Shown piece after piece: positions 43,977 to 52,536 of a stretch of 52,536 nt of DNA. This DNA comes from JOPF133 sp052144935. Lineage in GTDB: Bacteria; Acidobacteriota; Terriglobia; Bryobacterales; Bryobacteraceae. Every line of letters begins with the position of its first letter. The stretch's first letter is position 1. The translations under genes and the position numbers were made by a program. The stretch is taken from the NCBI GenBank assembly GCA_052144935.1, contig JBKQPR010000099.1:1-52536 (forward strand), written 5' to 3'. The notes beneath the pieces were generated by a model, which was not told the origin of the DNA, made no database searches, and was given only the letters and a program-made list of their open reading frames with translations.

Positions 43977-44463
43977 GGAAGCGCGCAAGAGTGACTTTTG
44001 CGCTTGGCGCGTGGCAGGCGTGGCGCACCGTCGAAAACCCAAGCCTATACGCGACGACCCCGGCCGCAATGCCGCGGGTTTTCAGGAGTTTTGGTGGCCC
44101 GCAGGGCCATGCGGACAGGCTCTCAGCCGGGGTGCCCTCTGGCCCGTCGGCACTCGTGCCGCCGCGCGTTGTCGCAGGGCCGCAAAGGCGTCGAGTCGAA
44201 ACTCGACGCTGCAGGCTGAGAGCCTGGCTGACAGCCTGCGCCACAGCGGCAGGCCGTGAAGTTATTCTTGCCTGGAGCGTAAGTGCCGTAATTATCCGCT
44301 TGTCCCTCCGTGCGAGCGCCTGCCGCGCGGAGTGGCCCTGGCATCGGCGCGGAATTGCCATACCCGCGATGGTGCACCTCTGCCACGCTTGCGGCGCGGT
44401 TATTCGGAAGGGTGCCGCGGCTGCATCGACGAGGGTTCAATCGAATTTTCCGTCATGCTCGCG
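43977..44463. other. Convergent intergenic region
   Basis: A 487-bp gap between the two convergent cassettes. It holds the dispersed repeat with hairpins at 44101-44260; the rest shows no gene I can support. Confidence 0.5.
44101..44260. repeat. Dispersed palindromic repeat with hairpin
   Basis: Contains a perfect 9-bp stem GCGTCGAGT-CGAA-ACTCGACGC (44188-44209), followed by CAGGCTGAGAGCCTG and GCTGACAGCCTGC. Words are shared with 31547-31660. It sits between two convergent operons, where it could act as a bidirectional transcription stop, although there is no T-run. Confidence 0.5.
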
Positions 44464-45507
44464 TTACCGGCCCAGGAACGCCTTCGTCCAGCGGATGCTC
44501 GCTTCCACATCCTCCAGTTCCCGGGCGACGGCGGCCTCTCGCGACACCCGCGGCGGCGCCTCGCGCGGAGTGCCTTTGTCCGCCAACGCCAGAAACCGCG
44601 CGAATTCCCAGGCCGGAGTCTTGCGGAACGCGTCCCAGAATTTGGGGTCGCGGTAATTGTAGAACCGCGGTCCGGTAACGATGATTTCCAGCGACAACGC
44701 ACGGCCGGAACATTTCGCCGCATACTCGCGGATGTAGTCCTCTATGCCGATATTGCCTTCGCCCATGCGGGTCCAGGCCACCGCCACGCCCTGCGGCGTG
44801 TTCCACACGGCCGTGTCCCGCACGTGGCTGGTGAGCACATAGGGCGCCAGAGTCTCCAGCGTGAGGTGCGGGTCTTCGATCGTCCAGAGCGGGTTGCCCG
44901 AATCCAAACACGAGCCGACGAAATCCGTTCCCGCCTCCTCGATGAGCATCTTCACTTCGCGGGCCTGCATGTCGCCGGCGTGATTTTCGAGGGCCACCTT
45001 CAGCCCGGCGTCCATCACGCGCGACCGCACGTTGCGCAGCACTTTGACCGTGTCTTCGATGTGGCCCTCAATCGGAATCGGCCCGCTGCGGTCCGCGGCG
45101 CTTCCCAACACACACCGCACGATCCGCGACCCGATGGTGCGCGCCGCGCCAACCATGCGCGAGAGCTGCTCTTCGGCGGTCCCTTGCGACCGATTGAAAA
45201 GGGTCGAGGTCGGACAGATCGAGAGCATCCCGATCTCCACCTCGATGCCCAGCTTCTCGGCGTGCGCGCGAACCTGTTTGAGGTTCTCCTCTTCCAGGTT
45301 CCCCAGGAAGCGGACCTCGCTGAAATGGACCACCTGGATGCCCCACCTGGCGCAGTAGTCGAGATACTGGATGGGTGTCCAGCCCTGCGAACGAAGACTG
45401 AACAGGTCGAGTCCGAACTTGACCTTGAGGCCGGAGTCCGCCGCGCCCGCGCCCTGGCAGGCGAAGGCCGCGGCGCCGGCGGCCAGTAATGTGCGGCGGC
45501 GCATCAT
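44464..45507 (-). CDS. Tat-exported sugar phosphate isomerase/epimerase-like TIM barrel (cassette B)
   Basis: 347 aa from ATG 45507 (ATG 45504 next in frame); the start overlaps the stop of the oxidoreductase gene. Twin-arginine-type signal MMRRRTLLAAGAAAFA. VALENHAGD, CLDSGNPLWTIEDPHL and TSHVRDTAVWNTPQGVAVAW correspond block by block to cassette A's 40683 gene, including metal-ligand Glu and His. It belongs to the same TIM-barrel epimerase/isomerase family. Overlap with the upstream oxidoreductase suggests translational coupling and joint action on one substrate. Confidence 0.8.
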   Translation of the reverse strand: MMRRRTLLAAGAAAFACQGAGAADSGLKVKFGLDLFSLRSQGWTPIQYLDYCARWGIQVVHFSEVRFLGNLEEENLKQVRAHAEKLGIEVEIGMLSICPTSTLFNRSQGTAEEQLSRMVGAARTIGSRIVRCVLGSAADRSGPIPIEGHIEDTVKVLRNVRSRVMDAGLKVALENHAGDMQAREVKMLIEEAGTDFVGSCLDSGNPLWTIEDPHLTLETLAPYVLTSHVRDTAVWNTPQGVAVAWTRMGEGNIGIEDYIREYAAKCSGRALSLEIIVTGPRFYNYRDPKFWDAFRKTPAWEFARFLALADKGTPREAPPRVSREAAVARELEDVEASIRWTKAFLGR

Positions 45508-46847
45508 ACGGTCTTCACCTCGGGGTGGACCCACGGTTGGCGATACGGCCTGCGCAACAGGCGATTGGCTTCTTCGTCGCCGGTCACCTTACCCTGGCCC
45601 GCGTCCCAGGCCAGCGTCCGCCCCAGTTGCATGGAGAGATTCGCCAGGATGCAGCACGACGAGGAGATGAAGCCTTCCTCGATATCGGCCACCGGCCTGC
45701 CGCGCGACTCCATGTTCGCCAGCAGGTCCTTCATGTGCCCGCGGATGGCCGGGGCTATATGCCGCTCCAGGCGAGCCTCGGTCCGGTCTTCCGGATACTG
45801 ATCCAGCTCATAGGTGACGTCTTTGTGCACGGCCTGCTCTCCGCGCCCCGCCGGGATCCAATCGTAGCCCATCACCCCGGCCTTCAGAGTGCCTCGCTCG
45901 CCATACAGCGTGGCGCCCCACGGGTAGTTCGGATCCACCGGAGGGCCGAAGCGGCGGTGCTGCCACACGATGGTCAAGTTGTCGTACTCGAACATGGCGG
46001 TCTGAGCGTCGGCGATGTTGGACTTGCCGCCTTTGAGAACCCGCAACCCGCCAAAGGACGAAATGCGCTTCGGCCAGCCCAGGCCCATGAACCAACGAAC
46101 CATGTCGAACATGTGGATTCCCATGTCTCCGATGGTGCCGTTGCCATACTCCATGAACGCCCGCCAATTGCGCTGGATATCGGGGCTGTAGGGCATCATC
46201 GGCGCGGGACCGGTCCAGAACTCCCAGTCCAGCGTATCGGGCACGGCCGCCGGCAGCGCGGCAGTGGCCCGGCCGCCGCCGTAGGAATAGATCTCCACGT
46301 GTCCGATCGTGCCGAGCTTCCCCTCCTGTACGATGTTGCGCGCCTCGATCAGGTGCGGAGTGCTGCGCCGCTGCGTGCCCACCTGGACCACCCGCTTATA
46401 CTTGCGGGCCGCCGCCAGCATCGCCTGCCCTTCCACGACGTCCACGCTGACCGGCTTTTGCACGTACAGATCGGCGCCGGCCCTGGCGGCCTCGATCATG
46501 GGCAGGGCATGCCAGTGATCCGGCGTGGCGACCTCCACCAGGTCCAGGTCTTTCTCCTTGAGCATCTCGCGGTAGTCGGTGAACATCCGCGGCTTCTTTT
46601 TGGAGGCCTGGCGCGCGGCCGCCATCTCCGCGCAGTCGGCCATCATCTTCTTGTCCACGTCGCACAGGGACACGATTTCGACCGGCGCCACCTGGACCAG
46701 ACGGAAAATATCGGACTTGCCGTACCAGCCGCAGCCGATGAGGCCCACACGCTTGGGCGGCGCATCGGCGGCCTCGGCGCTATACCCGCGGGCGGCCGAC
46801 AGCGCCAGCCCGGCAACACTGCTTTGGACGAATTCACGGCGGTTCAT
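45504..46847 (-). CDS. Tat-exported Gfo/Idh/MocA oxidoreductase (cassette B)
   Basis: 447 aa. MNRREFVQSSVAGLALSAAR is a twin-arginine signal. The Rossmann loop is VGLIGCGWYGKSD; EVATPDHWHALP matches the paralogue. The active-site motif reads VQKP (LYVQKPVSV) instead of EKP: the catalytic Lys is kept but Glu is replaced by Gln. GHVEIYSYGGG and RRFGPPVDPNYPWGATLYGE lie in the C-terminal sheet, and the tail GDEEANRLLRRPYRQPW mirrors cassette A. First gene of the minus-strand cassette, with the epimerase overlapping its stop. Confidence 0.85.
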   Translation of the reverse strand: MNRREFVQSSVAGLALSAARGYSAEAADAPPKRVGLIGCGWYGKSDIFRLVQVAPVEIVSLCDVDKKMMADCAEMAAARQASKKKPRMFTDYREMLKEKDLDLVEVATPDHWHALPMIEAARAGADLYVQKPVSVDVVEGQAMLAAARKYKRVVQVGTQRRSTPHLIEARNIVQEGKLGTIGHVEIYSYGGGRATAALPAAVPDTLDWEFWTGPAPMMPYSPDIQRNWRAFMEYGNGTIGDMGIHMFDMVRWFMGLGWPKRISSFGGLRVLKGGKSNIADAQTAMFEYDNLTIVWQHRRFGPPVDPNYPWGATLYGERGTLKAGVMGYDWIPAGRGEQAVHKDVTYELDQYPEDRTEARLERHIAPAIRGHMKDLLANMESRGRPVADIEEGFISSSCCILANLSMQLGRTLAWDAGQGKVTGDEEANRLLRRPYRQPWVHPEVKTV

Positions 46848-47533
46848 AGATTCCTCGCGGATTTGTCAGTGATGATGTCCAGTTTATCCGATTTCAGGTA
46901 GCGGGTCAGTTTGGCCCCAACGCCGGATGATTAGCGGGGCCCTCGGTGAACGCAATGCCTCACGGAGGACACGCCCCCGTACCTTCCGCGACCGGCGACG
47001 GGCGTCCTGGGTCATTTGACCCGGATTGCCTTGCCGCATCCCCAACGCACGGCATCGCGGGCCCGAACGAGCCGCTGCCGCCCGGAGCGTTCTTTCGTTT
47101 TTCGCCTGGCGGCTGATCGGCCATCAAGTACCGTTCAGGTCAGGTCCTGTTAAATGGGCCATATCGGAAGCTATGTGGACCCTGCCTCGGGGCAGGACCG
47201 GACATCAAACGAAACGTTCAGAAACGGCTGGATTTTCCCGAAGCGTTGGGAGGCGAATTTACCAACCGCTATGGCCTGGACGGCTGGAGCACCCTCCCCC
47301 CAACGCCGTCAGGGCCAGTTTCCTCGTTAACTACATATCGTGAAATTGTTTCTGGCAAGATATTCTTCGGCAGTGCGGTTTGGCCCTTTATCCACGGGGG
47401 TTTGGTGGCCATTCGAAAAGAATCGGACTTGTACGCCCTTTTTCGGTTCCGGCTATGCCGGGTTAGGGTCAAGCAATTTCGATGCTGCCCACAGTTTGTC
47501 GCCACTCCAGAGCCTGGGCGCGGAACCGCCCTA
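46848..47533. other. Intergenic region with possible remnant
   Basis: A 686-bp gap, with lower GC content in 47200-47470 than its surroundings. + strand frames here (such as PEALGGEFTNRYGLDGW near 47250 and GLGSSNFDAAHSLSPL near 47465) look partly protein-like but shift between frames and have no good start, so a decayed secreted or beta-barrel gene is possible. I could not identify it. The cassette B promoter must lie within 46850-46950. Confidence 0.35.
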
Positions 47534-50500
47534 TTATTTCGGAGCGAAGCTGAAGTTCGATAAGCCCACCTCATCGCCGCCAGGGATATAAAAGCCGAAC
47601 TTGCCGTTGCCGAAGGCGCGGTTGGGCTCCTCCCAAGAATCGAGTACAATCCAATTCGAGCCGTCTTGCAACCTGTTCACGATGCTGCCGTTGGCGATGT
47701 CCATCTCGATCGTGTAGGCGCTCTGTTTCTGCGCGGGGAGCGGGATCTTCTTCAACTGGGTTTCCTTCCCATTCACCACCTGCGCGCGGTAGAAGGTCTT
47801 CTTGTCAATCTGGAACAGCACGTAGTTCCTGCTGTCGGTGCGGGCAGCCTCCCACTGCAGGCGCTTGCCGTGGCGCTGCTCGATGGTGAAAACGAACGTT
47901 CCGTTGGTTGACGCCGGTTTGTAGCCGATAAAGTCTCCACCCTTGCGCACGTACCAATCGTTCTCCAGCTTCCAGGCGCCAGGACTATCCCAATCCGCCA
48001 TCCCTCCGCCCAGGGCCTTGGGCGCCGGTTTGGCCAGCGGCGGGAGCGAGATGTCGAGCGTTTTGTTGTCTCCGGAGACCAGCGAAACGGTGTAGGTTTT
48101 CTCCTGGTAATTCGCCGCGCTGGCCGACAAAGTGTAAGTCCCATCGGGCAAGTTGAGAATGGCGTCGGTGACCGGCCGGGGGGCCTCGCCTAACCGTGCG
48201 ACAGTGATCTGGGCTTCGGCGGGGGTGATGTTGAGTTTCAGGGTGCCGGGCAGTTTCTCCAGGGAGATGTCGGCGGCGGCCAGTTGAAGGGTCTGGCTGG
48301 CTTCGAAACGCTTCTCGATCTTTCTGGGCTTGTAGGCGTCCTTGCGCAGCTCGATAGAGTGTTCGCCCGGCGGCACGCTGGAGGCGGTGAAGCTCCCGTC
48401 GTCCTGCACGGTGCCGATGACGTTCTGGTCGAGCAGCACCTGCGAGCCGGGGATCGCTCCCTGAATCGCCAACGACGCCACCTTGGGCATAGGCTTCAAC
48501 TGGAACTCGAGTTTGAATTCCTCGCCTTTGCGTACCGGCGCGTGCTGCTCGGCGGTATCCATGAACCCGTCCTTGGCAACGCGCACCGTGTAGTCTTTCA
48601 CAAAGAGGTTGGGTATACGCACCAGGCCGCGCTGCGTCTGCCGGCGATACGGCTTGCCGTCGAGGAGCACATTGACGCCGTCCTCGCCAGTGACGATGAC
48701 CAGCGTACCGACATTGCGGTCGGACTTGAGGAACGCCGTGAGCATGGGGGCCGTACCGATGCCGAGCACCATCGACCGGAGGTCCTTGCCCTCGCCGATG
48801 GTCAACTCGTGGTTGCCTTGGGAGAGGTCGGTCAAATCCAATCCGTCCGCGCCGGCTTCGCCGGCCGGTTTGCCGTCCACGCTGACCTTGGCGGAAGCGG
48901 AGCTGGACCGCAGCTTGGCCTTGCCGCCCATGCTGGCGACAGTGACCGCCAGCAGTTCCTTGGCGGATAGTGTATCGATGCTGGGCGCGGCTCCCCGCCA
49001 CGTGCTGAAGACGATGGTGGCCTCTTCGCGGGAGCCTTTGATCTTCAAGGTGTGCTGTCCGGGCGGGACGTTATCGAGCGAGATCTGGCCGTCCTCGATA
49101 TCGGCGGGGTCGCGGTCGTCGAGAGTGTACTTGCCGCCTTCGACGTCGCCGAACACCCGCAGGGTGCTGTTGACGGGCGGCTCGACGACCGGCGCGGGCA
49201 CCTGTACCACCGGCGCGGGCGCCGGCGCCGGCGCGTTCTTCGATCTGGTCAGCAACGCGGCTCCGCCGCCGAGCAGCAGCAGCGCTCCCATGCCGGCCGC
49301 GATCATGGGCAGGGGCGGCCCTTTGCGCGGCGGCGGAGCCGCGGGCGGACGACCGGCAGCGGTGGGTTGCCCAGGCCCAACCGGCGGAGGAGTCGAGGTC
49401 TTCGATGCGGCCGGCGGAGCCAGGCCGGCCGTGGGAGGCGGAGCGATTGCCGGAGTTGAGGTGGGGGGCGTGGAAGGAGGCGGCGCCGAAAACAGCGCGG
49501 TGGCTCCTTCAGCGGGTGCCCCCTCCGCGGGAGTCGCCTGCGGCGGAGGCATGACGATAGTCTCCGCCGCAGCGGAGACGGGCGGAGGCATGACGATAGT
49601 CTCCGCCGCAGCGGAGACGGGCGGCGTGGGTCTCGGTAAGGGAGGGCTTGCCACGGGACTGCAGACCGTCTCGGTAGCCTCGGCCGCAAAGCGGGCTGGT
49701 TGCGCTGGAGTGGCGGTTCCGCTGATCCTCGCGCGGACTTCCTCGACATTGGCCCGCGCCTTCTGCAGAGTGGCGTGCAACTGGGTGAGGCGCGTGTCGC
49801 GCGGAAACTCGGCCAACCCTTGTTCTACTACCTTCAAGGCCCCTTCCAGGTCTCCGTCGCTTTGCAGCCGACGCGCCTGGGCCACTGAGTTATCGACGAA
49901 CTGCTCGCGCCTGTGGTCGAGCGCCAAGGCGCGCAGACTCTTGGCTTGCGCGTTGGCGGGATCGAGCAACAGGGCGCGGTGCGCCAGATCGTCGGCCGCC
50001 TGCCACTCCCCATCCAATTTGACACGGGCCTGCTCGATGAGCGTTCCCACCAAAGCCCCGCGAATCGCCGCATCCTTCGGGTCCAACTCCTGCGCCCGCT
50101 GGAGGACTTCCATGCCCTCTTCGTAGCGCCGCTGGGCGCACAGTTCCCGGCCGTCGGCGAGGAGCCTGCGCGCCTCGGCGGCGCGTGCCAACCCCTGCGT
50201 GGCCAGCTTGTGCAGCTCGGCCAGCTCGGGATCGTCCTGAAACTCTTCGGACGCTTTGCGCAGCAGCTCTTGGGCGCGCCCATAATCCCCCACCCCGAGC
50301 TGCCAGTCGATCTGTTCCACCCACTTGGCCTTGGCGTCCGAGCGCACCTGCTGATCGTGGCGGCGGCGCACGCGGCCGATCTCGAAATCGAGGCCGGGAT
50401 AGTGCGCATAGATCGTCCGCAGGATCTCCCATTGCTGCAGCGCCTCGCTGAACTGGCTGCGCTCCTCGTGGGCCTGGGCCTTGCTCACAATGGAATTGAC

Positions 50501-52318
50501 GAGGTCGCGCTTTTCGCGCATGGTGCGCAGGCCGCGTTCTAGGTGCGATTCGCCGGGGTATTTTTCGAGTGTTTCGGCGAGGATGTGGACGCGCTTCTCA
50601 AGATCCGGCTCGGCTTCCACCTGCCGGTCGACTTCCGCGATGCTCGCCGAAAGTTCCTGGCGGCGGCGCTCCTCTACGTCGAACTTGAGCGCCTGAAAGA
50701 GCGCCTGTCCGGGGTGCCGCGTCAATTGCTCGTTGCAGATCTTCAGCGCGTCGTCGAACTTGCCATCCACCAAAAGCCGGCGAGCCTGCTCGTAAGAGGC
50801 CTTGCTGGCATCGTGCTCGGAGCGCACCTCGTTGTAGAAGCTTTGGAAGGCGGCGGAGCGCTCCCGGCCGCCGCTGGTTTCACCGGATGTCGCATCCATG
50901 GCGACGAGCTTTTCGAGCTTGGAAAGAGCCGCGCTCACCTCGCCGCTCTGCCAGGACGCCAGCGCCTTGGCATACAGCTCCTCTTTTTCACGGCTGGCCC
51001 GAACGAATTCCTGCTCGCGCCGGTCCACCTCGGCGACCATCTGCGCCGCACGGCTCTCGCCGGGCTTGAGCTGCAGCACATCCTGCAGCGCCTGCCGGGC
51101 GTGGCTGAAAGCGTTCTGCTCCATGTGCTGGCGGGCCAGGCGGAACCAGTCGTCGATCTTCTGCTCGCTGCGCCTGTTCTCGATGGAGATCTTCAATGCC
51201 AGCGCCGGTCCGTTGGCCGGATCGAGCGCCAGCAGCTCCTGGATCTTCTGCAGCGCCAGCGGATACTCCTGCTCTTCGGCGCGCGTGCGGGCGCTGTCGA
51301 GCAGTTGCGCGATCATTTTCTGCCGCTGTGTCTGGTCAAGCTGCCGCCGCAAGGCAGTAATGCCCGGATCGACCTGGCCCTCGGCTTCGAGCTCGGCGAG
51401 GATCTCGTCCGCGAACTGGAAATCACCCTGCTCGAAGGCCTTGGAGGCGCGCTGGATGCGGGGCTGCAGCCGGGCCAGATCGAAGGTATCGATGGGCTCG
51501 TTGCGGGAAGCCTTGCGGAGCGTCTCGGCGAATTCGCGCGCGCTCGAAAAGCGGTACCACGACGGCTTGGCCATGGCTTTGTGGACCACCCGGCTGATCA
51601 TCGTATTGACGAACGGGTTCAGCTCCGAGGCTGGCGGCGGGATCTGTTTCAGGATGGCGTTGGCCACCTCGGACGCGCTGCTGCGCTCGAAGGGATGCCG
51701 CCCGGTGAGGGTCTCGAAGCATACGACCCCGAGCGCAAAGATATCCGAGAGCGCGGAAGCGGGCTTCATTTCGATCTGCTCCGGCGCCATGTACATCAGG
51801 GTCCCCTTGTGCCCCACGGTGGAATGGGTGTCGGCCATGTGGGCGATGCCGAAGTCGATGACCTTCACGGAGTCGTCGTTCAAGACGAAGATATTGCTGG
51901 GCTTGAGATCGCGGTGGATGAGGTTGCGCTCGTGCGCCGCTTGCAATCCGCGACAGGTCTGGGAGATGATCTCGACGACCCGGTCGACGGTGAGCCGGCT
52001 GCTGTTGGTGCGGATCAACTGCTCGAGCGTTTCGCCCGGGAGTAGCGGCATGACGAAGTAGGGCTTGCTGGCGCCATCCTCTTCGAACTCCCCAATATCG
52101 AAGATCTCGACGATGTTAGGATGGCTCAAGGAAGCGAGCACGTCGCACTCCTTGTAAAACATGTCGAGCGCGGCGCGGCTGGGGATATCGCGAATGGTCT
52201 TGAGGGCAACGCCGCGCTTGACGACGGTATCGTAAGCATCATAGACGACGCCCATGCCTCCCTGGCCCAGGACCTTGCGGATCTCGTACCGGCCTTTGAT
52301 CTGCTTTAGAAGTGACAT
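47534..52318 (-). CDS. Giant Ser/Thr protein kinase with TPRs, one TM helix, PEGA repeats and lectin-like end
   Basis: 1594 aa. The kinase domain (about 10-280) is complete: GQGGMGVVY glycine loop, K40 in VALKTI, HRDLKPSN with catalytic D137, DFG (IDFGIA) and MAPEQ. Residues about 290-880 are TPR/coiled-coil repeats. A Pro/Ala/Thr-rich linker (about 890-1000) with a duplicated VSAAAETIVMPPP leads to a single membrane helix (MIAAGMGALLLLGGGAALL, about 1000-1020). The extracytoplasmic part carries several PEGA-type beta repeats (about 1050-1380) and a C-terminal domain like 3-keto-disaccharide hydrolase/LamG folds (DWDSPGAWKLENDWYVRKGG onward). A receptor kinase that senses wall or sugar ligands through PEGA/lectin modules is inferred. 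It has its own AGAGGG-type Shine-Dalgarno. Confidence 0.88.
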   Translation of the reverse strand: MSLLKQIKGRYEIRKVLGQGGMGVVYDAYDTVVKRGVALKTIRDIPSRAALDMFYKECDVLASLSHPNIVEIFDIGEFEEDGASKPYFVMPLLPGETLEQLIRTNSSRLTVDRVVEIISQTCRGLQAAHERNLIHRDLKPSNIFVLNDDSVKVIDFGIAHMADTHSTVGHKGTLMYMAPEQIEMKPASALSDIFALGVVCFETLTGRHPFERSSASEVANAILKQIPPPASELNPFVNTMISRVVHKAMAKPSWYRFSSAREFAETLRKASRNEPIDTFDLARLQPRIQRASKAFEQGDFQFADEILAELEAEGQVDPGITALRRQLDQTQRQKMIAQLLDSARTRAEEQEYPLALQKIQELLALDPANGPALALKISIENRRSEQKIDDWFRLARQHMEQNAFSHARQALQDVLQLKPGESRAAQMVAEVDRREQEFVRASREKEELYAKALASWQSGEVSAALSKLEKLVAMDATSGETSGGRERSAAFQSFYNEVRSEHDASKASYEQARRLLVDGKFDDALKICNEQLTRHPGQALFQALKFDVEERRRQELSASIAEVDRQVEAEPDLEKRVHILAETLEKYPGESHLERGLRTMREKRDLVNSIVSKAQAHEERSQFSEALQQWEILRTIYAHYPGLDFEIGRVRRRHDQQVRSDAKAKWVEQIDWQLGVGDYGRAQELLRKASEEFQDDPELAELHKLATQGLARAAEARRLLADGRELCAQRRYEEGMEVLQRAQELDPKDAAIRGALVGTLIEQARVKLDGEWQAADDLAHRALLLDPANAQAKSLRALALDHRREQFVDNSVAQARRLQSDGDLEGALKVVEQGLAEFPRDTRLTQLHATLQKARANVEEVRARISGTATPAQPARFAAEATETVCSPVASPPLPRPTPPVSAAAETIVMPPPVSAAAETIVMPPPQATPAEGAPAEGATALFSAPPPSTPPTSTPAIAPPPTAGLAPPAASKTSTPPPVGPGQPTAAGRPPAAPPPRKGPPLPMIAAGMGALLLLGGGAALLTRSKNAPAPAPAPVVQVPAPVVEPPVNSTLRVFGDVEGGKYTLDDRDPADIEDGQISLDNVPPGQHTLKIKGSREEATIVFSTWRGAAPSIDTLSAKELLAVTVASMGGKAKLRSSSASAKVSVDGKPAGEAGADGLDLTDLSQGNHELTIGEGKDLRSMVLGIGTAPMLTAFLKSDRNVGTLVIVTGEDGVNVLLDGKPYRRQTQRGLVRIPNLFVKDYTVRVAKDGFMDTAEQHAPVRKGEEFKLEFQLKPMPKVASLAIQGAIPGSQVLLDQNVIGTVQDDGSFTASSVPPGEHSIELRKDAYKPRKIEKRFEASQTLQLAAADISLEKLPGTLKLNITPAEAQITVARLGEAPRPVTDAILNLPDGTYTLSASAANYQEKTYTVSLVSGDNKTLDISLPPLAKPAPKALGGGMADWDSPGAWKLENDWYVRKGGDFIGYKPASTNGTFVFTIEQRHGKRLQWEAARTDSRNYVLFQIDKKTFYRAQVVNGKETQLKKIPLPAQKQSAYTIEMDIANGSIVNRLQDGSNWIVLDSWEEPNRAFGNGKFGFYIPGGDEVGLSNFSFAPK
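49542..49619 (-). repeat. 39-bp in-frame tandem duplication
   Basis: Two identical 39-bp units in the linker region of the kinase gene, each encoding VSAAAETIVMPPP. Each unit contains the palindrome TCTCCGC-CGCA-GCGGAGA. Zero mismatches between copies indicate a recent duplication. Confidence 0.92.
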
Positions 52319-52536
52319 CTGGCCCTCTTGCCCGCAGCCGGCGCGTGAAACTGGCGACAGCTCGGATCTTTATATATTACTGCGTCGCCCTTTGGCCCTT
52401 CCGGATCGGCGGGTGCCTAACGGTTTTGGGGGTCGCGACCTGGAACCATGCTGTATGCCTGCGACGGGTCTAATTGGTTGCGAACGGTGTTTTCCAGTTG
52501 CGTTAGGACTGGATGAACCTGCGGCGGAAGCTTGGT
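52319..52536. other. Upstream region of the kinase gene
   Basis: 218 bp to the right edge. A TATATAT tract (about 52370-52377), read on the minus strand as a -10-like TAATATATA, lies about 50-60 bp before the kinase ATG and is the best promoter candidate. No gene is seen before the window ends. Confidence 0.35.

Noticed and set aside
47026..47563. Plus-strand small genes in the gap before the kinase
   Set aside because: No start signals, frame changes and no recognised family; recorded as a possible remnant only.
50543..52045. 500-codon plus-strand open frame opposite the kinase
   Set aside because: Antisense to the conserved kinase and TPR region, and composition is that of a complementary frame.

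Overview
The window looks like chromosome of a high-GC soil Acidobacterium close to Solibacter/Bryobacter. This is inferred from gene content, not from a marker gene. The signs are a secreted protein with Solibacter-type TIGR03437-like domains, an Oar-like TonB-dependent receptor with an N-terminal carboxypeptidase-regulatory domain, several Tat-exported Gfo/Idh/MocA oxidoreductases and TIM-barrel epimerases, a very large PEGA/TPR Ser/Thr kinase, DUF433/DUF5615 toxin-antitoxin pairs, and many short dispersed palindromic repeats. I saw no rRNA, tRNA, CRISPR array, intact insertion sequence or prophage.

Layout. 1-675: non-coding flank with two copies of a GAACAT-N2-ATGTTC palindrome, a GC-rich hairpin and a promoter-hairpin-terminator unit that may be a roughly 95-nt small RNA. 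676-4407: unsaturated-uronate catabolism pair (IolB/KduI-type isomerase plus a secreted DUF4861-GH88 fusion). 4408-5322: secreted NTF2-like protein, convergent. 5631-9550: overlapping operon mazG - GNAT - MenC/N-succinylamino-acid-racemase-like enolase - MFS exporter. 9650-10357: SDR reductase. 10494-12605: secreted TIGR03437-type protein. 12664-15896: CHASE2 histidine kinase and NtrC-type regulator. 15911-16356: repeat cluster. 16392-18371: uvrB. 18394-20527: degenerate secreted gene, Tat-type amidohydrolase and a promoterless remnant. 20597-24162 (minus): envelope operon pgsA - PH-like membrane protein - YdcF/DUF218 - ABC exporter. 24447-25118: intact DUF433/DUF5615 pair. 25127-30058 (minus): galK, prolyl oligopeptidase, DUF6984-like, hemB. 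30522-32858: DUF1963 protein, a TonB-receptor 3' fragment and a second DUF433/DUF5615 pair whose toxin gene is frameshifted. 32859-38424: TonB receptor divergent from a TMTC-like TPR membrane protein. 38540-38935: gene remnant. 39185-40447: HcnB-like flavoprotein. 40683-46847: two convergent paralogous cassettes, each with a Tat-exported TIM-barrel epimerase and a Gfo/Idh/MocA oxidoreductase; one also carries a HEAT-repeat protein. 47534-52318: 1594-aa Ser/Thr kinase.

Biology. The theme is carbohydrate and uronate scavenging (GH88, isomerase, galactokinase, Gfo/Idh and epimerase cassettes, TonB import) alongside housekeeping genes (mazG, uvrB, pgsA, hemB). Two further themes stand out. One is in-frame tandem-repeat expansion inside at least five unrelated proteins. 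The other is a scatter of gene remnants, including a broken toxin gene, between intact genes. I found no convincing wholly new defence or mobile system. The best candidates for new biology are the convergent Tat epimerase/oxidoreductase cassettes, the GNAT-enolase-MFS operon, the DUF4861-GH88 fusion, and the kinase with an extracytoplasmic PEGA plus lectin-like tail.
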